Shown here: piece after piece, positions 58,502-64,000 of the stretch | How positions within the stretch are numbered: position 1 is the first letter of the stretch | Layout of the letters: each line of letters starts with the position of its first letter | From: an uncultured Victivallis sp. | GTDB taxonomy: Bacteria; Verrucomicrobiota; Lentisphaeria; Victivallales; Victivallaceae | Length of the DNA stretch: 64,000 bases | Assembly (NCBI RefSeq): GCF_944391105.1 | Contig: NZ_CALXSK010000010.1 | Span: 1 to 64,000, forward strand | Direction: 5' to 3' | Made by a program: the position numbers and the translations under genes | The notes under the pieces: generated by a model | Databases searched by the model: none | Told to the model about the DNA's origin: nothing | Seen by the model: the letters and a program-made list of their open reading frames with translations, nothing else

Positions 58502-61045
58502 ATGAAGAGACTCATGATTGCGACATTCGCCGGGGTGCTGACGCTGGCCGCATGGGGCGCCGGGGATTTGAGCGACCTGCGCGGACTCGTGCTGACCCAC
58601 GCGAAACTGCCGGTTTACAACAAGCAGAATCTTCAGGTGATGGTGTTCTGCGACAAGGCGGAGCGCTCCGGGCGGATGATGGTGGGGTACGACGTGGTGC
58701 TCGACCTGATCCGACGCGGTGCGGACGTCGATTCGATCCGGAACGGTTGGGGGTTGAAGGCGTATCCGCTCGATGCGAAACTGCCGGAAATCCTCGCGTT
58801 CTGGAGCGAGCGGCCGTACAGCGACGGAGTGATTTTGACCTCCCGTGCGAATGTCGATCAGGAGACGCGCATGGCCGATGGCGACGAGTCGGTATTCTTC
58901 CGCTCTCCGCTGATGGATCTGAACGGAATCGGCTTCGAAGCGGACTTCGACAAACGGACCGTGCTGGTCAAGGAGGATGTGAAGATCGTCGTGCGCATGG
59001 AGGGGAGCGATCCGCGCCGGATTCGGGCCGCGGGCGGGAAACTCCCCGCGAAGTATGAATTTGTGACCGCCACGGCCGATTCGATGCGGATCGATATGGC
59101 GGCCAATCAGGTGCTGCTCGTCGGCAGCGTCGTGATCGACGAAGCGAATTCGGTCGTCACCTGCGACCGGATGACGATCTTTCTTGATCGCCGGAGCGAT
59201 GCGGAACTCAAGGCGGCGAATGATCGCGGAGCGCTCGGAAGCGGTTCGGATATGGGCGGTGTGAGCCGGGTTTTGTGCGATGGAAATGTCGTCATCACCC
59301 GGAAACTCTCGAAGGAGGAGATCGCAAAGAACGGAGCTCAGCAGGCGCTGGCCGATCACCTCGTCTACGATCCGGCGGCGGGCACGGTCATCCTGACCGG
59401 CGATAAACGGCTTCCGGTGGTCAAGCGCGGAACCGAGTCGCTTTCCGGCGAAACGATGACGCTGCATCGCAACGAACAGCGGGCGGTCATCAACGGAAAA
59501 GGAAAAGTTGTGGCGTTTCAACCGCCGCAGAAACCCGGCGAAGAGGGAACCCGCGTGACGATTGCTTCCGATGCCGTTCAGCTCGACTATCTGCGTAATT
59601 ACGGAGAATTCATCGGGAACGTTGTGGTCGATGATCCGCGCATGCAGCTCAAATGTGCGCGGATGCGGATCGACCTCAAAGAGCTCGCACAGCAGAAGGC
59701 CGAACTTCCGGCCGAGGCGGCCGCCACGCTCTCCGGCATGCCGGATTTCGATGCGGGCAGCCGGCGCGAACTCGATAAAATCACCTGCTCCGGCGGGGTT
59801 GAAGTCGTCCGGCGCGATGCTGCGGGCAAGCTCCTCCCCGGGGAAAAAGGAACATCGGAAAACGCGGTTTTCGATTATCTTTCGAAGAACATCACGATGA
59901 CCGGAAATTCCCCGACGCTGAAACGCGACAACGACTCGCTTTCCGGCGGCGAACTCGTGATCTGGATCGACGAAGAGCGGGTCTGCACGCACAACGGCAG
60001 CAAGGTCGTGCTCGGGGCACGCTCCGCCGGCGCGGGGCAGTCGGGAAAGAGTTCCGAAACGATCATCCTCTCCGATTCGAGCGATCTGAATTACGGAGGA
60101 AATCTGCTGACGTTCAACCGGAACGTGAAGGTGAACGACGAACGTATGAAACTCGACTGCGACCGGATGGAGATTCATCTGATCGGAAAGCCCTCCGCGG
60201 AGAATGCGGAGAAAAACGCGGTTGACGTGCTTGCCCTCGACGACCCCGGTCGAAGCGACCGGACCTTGTCGCGGGTGGTCTGCACCGGCAATGTTCATGC
60301 ACTCGACCAGGGCAGCGACATGCGCTGCGACACATTCACGATGCACTTTGCACCGCAACCTCCGGGCGTGACGACGCCGGGAATGTTCCAGTCGAACGGT
60401 ACGGAACTCGTGCGGATCAATGCGGACGGGAATTTCGAGGCCGTGAACAAACCCGCGCCGGGGGAGGGGGAGAAGGTCGCCCAGAACAGCGATCTCGGCG
60501 GACTCATGAGGAACAGTTCCGGCAAGCCGCGCCGGATTTCCGCCGAGCGCGGTCAGGTTGATTTCCGGAAGAATCTCACTGAATTCCACGGGAATGTCTA
60601 CGTGCGGGACGAGGAGAATTCGCTCAAGTGTGACGACATGTATCTGTATGCCGGGAAATCCCCGGCCGTTCCCGCGAAGGGGGGGGCGGCCGCGCCGCGG
60701 CAGCCGAATCTGGACGACGATCCGTTCGCGCTGGAGGAGGCCGAAACGGTTCCCGCGCGGATCAGTCTGACGGACGAGCTTGATTTGCAGCGGGTGCTCT
60801 GCCGGAACAATGTGCTTTTCGTGCGGCGGACTTCGACCGGAGAGCTGCAGCGTGCGGGCGGCAACGAGGCCGATTACGTTGTGGCGAATCGTGAGATGAT
60901 CGTGACCGGGAAACCCGGCGAAAAACCGTGGATGAGCGCCGAGGGACGGCGGCTCTATTCCGACCGGATCATCGTGGATGTGGTCACGGAGACGATGCGC
61001 GGCGAAAACGGAACGGCCACGACGGAGAAATCGACGAATTTTTGA
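58502..61045 (+). CDS. giant LptA/OstA-like periplasmic protein
   Basis: An 847-residue protein with a signal peptide (KRLMIATFAGVLTLAAWG). At least four OstA/LptA-type repeats are visible near residues 191-230, 356-390, 523-558 and 680-713; each reads like GNVVVDDPRMQLKCARM with a conserved Cys-x2-Met end, alternating with RVLCDGNVVITRK-type strands. LptA polymers carry LPS across the periplasm; normal LptA has about 180 residues. Here one chain may provide a pre-built, continuous bridge. It lies between kdsC and lptB, the lptCA position of E. coli, and may replace LptC as well. Function is inferred from context and repeats. Confidence 0.75.
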   Translation: MKRLMIATFAGVLTLAAWGAGDLSDLRGLVLTHAKLPVYNKQNLQVMVFCDKAERSGRMMVGYDVVLDLIRRGADVDSIRNGWGLKAYPLDAKLPEILAFWSERPYSDGVILTSRANVDQETRMADGDESVFFRSPLMDLNGIGFEADFDKRTVLVKEDVKIVVRMEGSDPRRIRAAGGKLPAKYEFVTATADSMRIDMAANQVLLVGSVVIDEANSVVTCDRMTIFLDRRSDAELKAANDRGALGSGSDMGGVSRVLCDGNVVITRKLSKEEIAKNGAQQALADHLVYDPAAGTVILTGDKRLPVVKRGTESLSGETMTLHRNEQRAVINGKGKVVAFQPPQKPGEEGTRVTIASDAVQLDYLRNYGEFIGNVVVDDPRMQLKCARMRIDLKELAQQKAELPAEAAATLSGMPDFDAGSRRELDKITCSGGVEVVRRDAAGKLLPGEKGTSENAVFDYLSKNITMTGNSPTLKRDNDSLSGGELVIWIDEERVCTHNGSKVVLGARSAGAGQSGKSSETIILSDSSDLNYGGNLLTFNRNVKVNDERMKLDCDRMEIHLIGKPSAENAEKNAVDVLALDDPGRSDRTLSRVVCTGNVHALDQGSDMRCDTFTMHFAPQPPGVTTPGMFQSNGTELVRINADGNFEAVNKPAPGEGEKVAQNSDLGGLMRNSSGKPRRISAERGQVDFRKNLTEFHGNVYVRDEENSLKCDDMYLYAGKSPAVPAKGGAAAPRQPNLDDDPFALEEAETVPARISLTDELDLQRVLCRNNVLFVRRTSTGELQRAGGNEADYVVANREMIVTGKPGEKPWMSAEGRRLYSDRIIVDVVTETMRGENGTATTEKSTNF

Positions 61046-61066
61046 TGGAAGAGTCGGGATTTGAAC

Positions 61067-61094
61067 TTGAACTCGACCGGGAATGTGATATACT
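61067..61094 (+). promoter_or_regulatory. promoter of lptB-hpf
   Basis: TTGAAC (61067-61072), 16 bases, TATACT (61089-61094), between the LptA-like gene and lptB, so lptB can be expressed apart from the Kdo genes. Confidence 0.55.
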
Positions 61095-61154
61095 ACTAAT
61101 GAACGGGGGCGGGCCGCGCGGTTCCCTCCCTGGAGGATTCTGGAGAGCCTCGGA

Positions 61155-61901
61155 ATGAGTAATGAGAATGAAAACAACGAAATGCTGATCCGGGCGGATC
61201 ATTTGAGCAAAAGCTATCACGGCCGCAAGGTGGTCGACGACGTGTCGATCACTGTGAAGTCGGGCGAGGTGGTCGGTCTGCTCGGGCCGAACGGCGCCGG
61301 AAAGACGACCAGTTTCTACATGGTCATGGGGTTGATCCGTCCTGACTCCGGGGAAATCACGTTTCGTGATGTGGACATCACACATCTGCCGATGTACAAA
61401 CGGGCGCGGATGGGGATGGGATATCTGGCGCAGGAGCCGTCGATTTTCCGCAAACTGACGGTCGAGGAGAACATCATGGCAATCCTCGAAACGCTGGCGA
61501 TCTCCGCCGCGGAACGGAAGAAACGTTGCCGGGAGCTGCTGGAGGAACTGGCGCTGACCCGGCTGGCGAAGCAGAAGGCGATGACGCTCTCGGGCGGCGA
61601 ACGGCGGCGGCTGGAGATCACGCGAGCCCTGGTGACGAATCCCTCGTTCATCATGCTGGACGAACCGTTCAGCGGGGTGGACCCGCTGGCGGTTTACGAG
61701 GTGCAGCAGATCATTCTGCAGCTGAAGGAGCGGAATCTCGGGATTCTGATTACGGACCACAATGTGCGTGAGACACTTTCGGTGGTCGACCGGGCTTATC
61801 TGATGTGCCAGGGCAAGATTCTGGTGGAAGGGTCGAGCGACTTCCTGGTGAACGATGAGCGTGCGCGGGAGATCTATCTGGGGCCGCGGTTTTCGATGTG
61901 A
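61155..61901 (+). CDS. lptB: LPS export ABC transporter ATPase LptB
   Basis: A 248-residue ATPase: Walker A GPNGAGKTTS, the Q-loop LAQEPSIF, signature LSGGERRRLEITRAL, Walker B FIMLDEPFSGVDP and the switch His in ITDHNVRETL. The spacing and VDITHLPMYKRAR are typical of LptB, which drives LPS extraction with LptFG. LptF and LptG are not in the window. It is 56 bases before hpf. Confidence 0.95.
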   Translation: MSNENENNEMLIRADHLSKSYHGRKVVDDVSITVKSGEVVGLLGPNGAGKTTSFYMVMGLIRPDSGEITFRDVDITHLPMYKRARMGMGYLAQEPSIFRKLTVEENIMAILETLAISAAERKKRCRELLEELALTRLAKQKAMTLSGGERRRLEITRALVTNPSFIMLDEPFSGVDPLAVYEVQQIILQLKERNLGILITDHNVRETLSVVDRAYLMCQGKILVEGSSDFLVNDERAREIYLGPRFSM

Positions 61902-61957
61902 CAAAGATACGTGCCGGAGAAGGATTCCGGTGCGCGAGAGAAGAGAAGGAGGTAACC

Positions 61958-62311
61958 ATGAATCTGAATTTAACCGGTCGTCAGTTCGACATCACTCCGT
62001 CCATCCGGGAGTATGTAGAGGCCCGGATCGCTTCCATTACGGAAGATAAGTCGTTGAAAATCAGTAGTGTGAACGTGGTTATGGAGCGCGAGAAGGAGCG
62101 TTACGAAACGAACATCGTGCTGAACTGCAAGTATCATGTTTTCGAGTCGACGGTGGAGGATTTCGATCTGTACAAGTCGTTCGATGCCGCCGCGGACAAG
62201 ATCGACGTTCAGCTGACCCGGCTTCGGGAGAAGATCCGGAACCATCAGGCCGAACCGATCCGCGAAGCCGAGGAGAAGGTGGAGGCGAAAGCCGCTGCGA
62301 AGGCCGAGTGA
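61958..62311 (+). CDS. hpf: ribosome hibernation-promoting factor, short form
   Basis: A 117-residue HPF/RaiA protein: NLTGRQFDITPSIREYVEAR, a beta-alpha fold with VNVVMEREKERYETNIV, and FESTVEDFDLYKSFDAAADK. It lacks the C-terminal dimerisation domain of long HPF, so it resembles the enterobacterial short form plus a helical Glu/Ala tail (EAEEKVEAKAAAKAE). It binds the 30S decoding region in stationary phase. AAGGAGGT fixes the ATG at 61958. The order lptB-hpf matches enteric genomes, where rpoN lies between. Confidence 0.93.
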   Translation: MNLNLTGRQFDITPSIREYVEARIASITEDKSLKISSVNVVMEREKERYETNIVLNCKYHVFESTVEDFDLYKSFDAAADKIDVQLTRLREKIRNHQAEPIREAEEKVEAKAAAKAE

Positions 62312-62338
62312 CGGTCTTGCACGGGAAAAGCTAACAGG

Positions 62339-62371
62339 ACCGGTCCGAGTCAGCCGATTCGGGCCGGTTTT
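62339..62371 (+). terminator. terminator of hpf
   Basis: ACCGGTCCGA (62339-62348) pairs with TCGGGCCGGT (62359-62368), with a single G-T wobble, followed by TTT. Confidence 0.8.
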
Positions 62372-62391
62372 CATTCAATGCGGGAGAGACC

Positions 62392-62721
62392 ATGATTATT
62401 GCGCTTGCCTGTGAAGGAGAACAGGTATCGGAACGGTTTGTCCGGGCTTCCGAGTTTGCGGTTTACGAGGTGGATTTCGGTCGCGTCGGCGGTCGGAGCA
62501 CGGTGATTCCGGGAGGAAGGGAGACCGCGCCCTTTCTGCGGGAGTGCAAGGTGGATCTGGTCATCTGCGGGCGGATCGGCCGGGGATCGCGGCAGAGGTT
62601 GATGGACGAGGGGATCAAGTTCTTCGGAGGCGTATCCGGTCCGGTGGAGCGGGTGCTTTCCGCTTACCTCGACGGTTCCCTCGAAGCCGCCGGGGATTTC
62701 AACGATTACGAGGAAGAATAA
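62392..62721 (+). CDS. NifX/NifB-like iron-molybdenum cofactor-type domain protein
   Basis: A 109-residue single-domain protein: MIIALACEGEQVSERF, a central FGRVGG, VDLVICGRIGRGSRQRL and KFFGGVSGPVERVLSAYLDG. The pattern fits the dinitrogenase iron-molybdenum cofactor family (PF02579), small metallocluster-binding proteins that also occur outside nitrogen fixation next to Mrp ATPases. The next gene is Mrp, as in that pairing. It begins 80 bases after hpf, beyond the hpf terminator, with GGGAGAG upstream. Confidence 0.82.
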   Translation: MIIALACEGEQVSERFVRASEFAVYEVDFGRVGGRSTVIPGGRETAPFLRECKVDLVICGRIGRGSRQRLMDEGIKFFGGVSGPVERVLSAYLDGSLEAAGDFNDYEEE

Positions 62722-62751
62722 ACGGATTTCATTCGGAAGGAAATCGAAAAA

Positions 62752-63591
62752 ATGAGTTCATCATGTTCAGGCAACTGCGGCAGCTGTTCTTCTGCCGGCA
62801 GCTGCAGTGAGAAAAAAGAGGTTGCGAACCTGCTCCAGGGAGTTCGCGAGGCGATTCTTGTGCTTTCCGGCAAAGGCGGCGTGGGCAAGAGCACGGTTGC
62901 GGCGTCGGTGGCGGTGGAGCTTGCGAAGAGCGGGAAAAAGGTGGGGCTGCTCGATGTCGATTTTCACGGGCCGTCGCAGCCGACGCTCTTCGGAATTCAG
63001 TATCTGCGTCTCGAAGAGGGGCAGAAGGGGTTTCTTCCGGTCGAGACGGCCGGAGTGAAACTGATCTCGGTCGGTCTTGTGCTGGACGATCCGGATCACG
63101 CGGTGATCTGGCGCGGCCCGGCCAAGAACGGCGCGCTGAAACAGCTGCTTGAGGAGACTGAGTGGGGGGATCTCGACTATCTGGTTCTGGATTTCCCGCC
63201 GGGAACCGGGGATGAGGCGCTTTCGGGCTGCCAGCTTCTGCCGATGCCGAAGCGGGCGCTCGTGGTCACGACGCCGCAGGAGGTGGCGCTGGCGGACTGC
63301 CGGAAGTGCGTCGACTTCTGTGAGAAGCTGGAGGTGCCGATCATTGGAATCATCGAGAACATGTCCGGGTTTGTCTGTCCTGACTGCGGTTCGCGGCATG
63401 AGCTGTTCGGTTCGGGCGGCGGAGCGCTGCTGGCGAAGAAGGCGAATGCGCCGCTGCTCGCGCAGATTCCGATGGATCCGGCGTTTTTGCGTCGCTGCGA
63501 CGATGGTGAACTTCCGGCAGGGCTTGAGAATTCTCCCGCCGTGCGTGCGGAGCTGGACAAGGTCGTAAAGGCGATTACTGCGGCGAAGTGA
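62752..63591 (+). CDS. Mrp/NBP35-type iron-sulfur P-loop ATPase
   Basis: A 279-residue ATPase. The N-terminus is a cysteine-rich metal site (CSGNCGSCSSAGSC), the P-loop is VLSGKGGVGKSTVAAS with the deviant Walker A of MinD-type proteins, followed by LLDVDFHGPSQPTLFG, VLDFPPGTGDEAL, and two more Cys in FVCPDCG. These proteins carry and deliver iron-sulfur clusters in the cytoplasm. It is 30 bases after the NifX-like gene and probably works with it. Confidence 0.92.
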   Translation: MSSSCSGNCGSCSSAGSCSEKKEVANLLQGVREAILVLSGKGGVGKSTVAASVAVELAKSGKKVGLLDVDFHGPSQPTLFGIQYLRLEEGQKGFLPVETAGVKLISVGLVLDDPDHAVIWRGPAKNGALKQLLEETEWGDLDYLVLDFPPGTGDEALSGCQLLPMPKRALVVTTPQEVALADCRKCVDFCEKLEVPIIGIIENMSGFVCPDCGSRHELFGSGGGALLAKKANAPLLAQIPMDPAFLRRCDDGELPAGLENSPAVRAELDKVVKAITAAK

Positions 63592-63615
63592 CGGGAAAGG
63601 AAGAGGGCGACCGGC

Positions 63616-64000
63616 ATGACGCGAACGGCGGACTCCAGTGACAAATTTCTCCGGATGACGCGCAGTCCGGTCGAGCCGCTGATCTGCCGGCTGGCGGTCC
63701 CGACGATCATCAGCTGCCTGGTCACGACTTTCTACAACGTGGCGGACACCTATTTCATCGGCAAGATCAATACGAGCGCCTCGGCCGCGGTCGGGGTGTC
63801 GTTTTCGTTGATGGCGGTGATTCAGGCGATCGGTTTCTTCTTCGGGCAGGGGTCGGGGAACAACATCTCCCGGGAACTCGGCAAACAGCATGGGCATGAG
63901 GCGGAGATTCTCGCATCGGTCGGCTTTTTTTCCGCTTTGATCGCGGGGGCGGTGATTACGGTCACGGGACTGCTTCTGCTGGAGCCGCTTGCGGAGATGC
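63616..64000 (+). CDS. MATE-family efflux transporter, truncated by the window end
   Basis: The first 128 residues only. RSPVEPLICRLAVPTIIS, TTFYNVADTYFIGKINTSAS and GFFFGQGSGNNISRELG are the typical opening of a MATE transporter, with at least three membrane helices before the end of the window. MATE proteins export drugs or metabolites against a proton or sodium gradient. ATG 63616 is 24 bases after the Mrp gene. Confidence 0.88.
   Translation, partial: MTRTADSSDKFLRMTRSPVEPLICRLAVPTIISCLVTTFYNVADTYFIGKINTSASAAVGVSFSLMAVIQAIGFFFGQGSGNNISRELGKQHGHEAEILASVGFFSALIAGAVITVTGLLLLEPLAEM

Overview
The window looks like chromosome from a Gram-negative PVC-type bacterium, most likely Lentisphaerota (Victivallis-like). 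This is inferred, not proven, from: prepilin-type exoproteins carrying both [12 protein letters not shown] and H-X9-DG; a dense set of unusual glycoside hydrolases controlled by LacI-, GntR- and AraC-type regulators; a DUF4434 protein; and Kdo/heptose/Lpt genes that imply an LPS outer membrane. Coding sequence is GC-rich with GC-rich third positions, which produces very long antisense open frames that are not genes. Many vegetative promoters can be read by eye, typically TTGAAA or TTGCAA, 17 bases, then TATAWT. The window ends inside a MATE transporter gene. No tRNA, rRNA or CRISPR array was seen.

Layout. 0-3 kb: a small membrane protein, a GspG-like pseudopilin, a pteridine-reductase-like SDR and a DUF4434 protein. 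3-7 kb: a GntR/LacI hybrid regulator, an H-X9-DG pseudopilin and a secreted glycoside hydrolase. 7-11 kb, minus strand: hisF, NADP malic enzyme, nucleoside hydrolase and a GH43-like hydrolase. 11-13.7 kb: nitroreductase, an unknown protein and a hexose-6-phosphate mutarotase. 13.7-15.5 kb: an AT-richer island with an excisionase-like HTH gene, a truncated HTH reading frame and a lipoprotein. 15.6-18.8 kb: a large GH106-like hydrolase. 19-25 kb, minus strand: two membrane proteins, an FAD oxidoreductase, a PTS IIA-CBS protein and mtaB. 25-29.7 kb: a C-terminally anchored protein, a metallophosphoesterase, a LacI regulator, a decayed AraC gene, and a winged-helix regulator overlapping a membrane protein with an acyl-carrier-like tail.

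30-37 kb: a second regulator, H-X9-DG pseudopilin and secreted hydrolase module, headed by a LacI gene with a consensus promoter and an 18-bp palindromic operator. 37-42 kb: trxA divergent from dnaK-groES-groEL, which has a textbook sigma-54 promoter and no CIRCE. 41.8-42.8 kb: queD-queE. 42.8-49 kb: an overlapping YihY, cellulase-like and PA14 operon. 49-54.2 kb: glnS, then an alpha-L-rhamnosidase with a BD-FAE-like esterase. 54.2-62.4 kb: a zinc metallopeptidase, then rfaE1-kdsB-kdsA-kdsC, a giant LptA-like protein, lptB and hpf. 62.4-64 kb: a NifX-like protein, an Mrp ATPase and a MATE transporter.

How the genes fit together. The carbohydrate genes suggest a forager on complex plant or mucin-type glycans: rhamnosidases, esterase, GH2/GH39/GH43-like enzymes, mutarotase and sugar-sensing regulators. 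The two regulator-pseudopilin-hydrolase modules look like one recurring unit, in which a pseudopilin-like exoprotein may help present or export the neighbouring hydrolase. The heptose/Kdo/Lpt block resembles the enterobacterial yrb/lpt locus, but without a recognisable lptC or rpoN.
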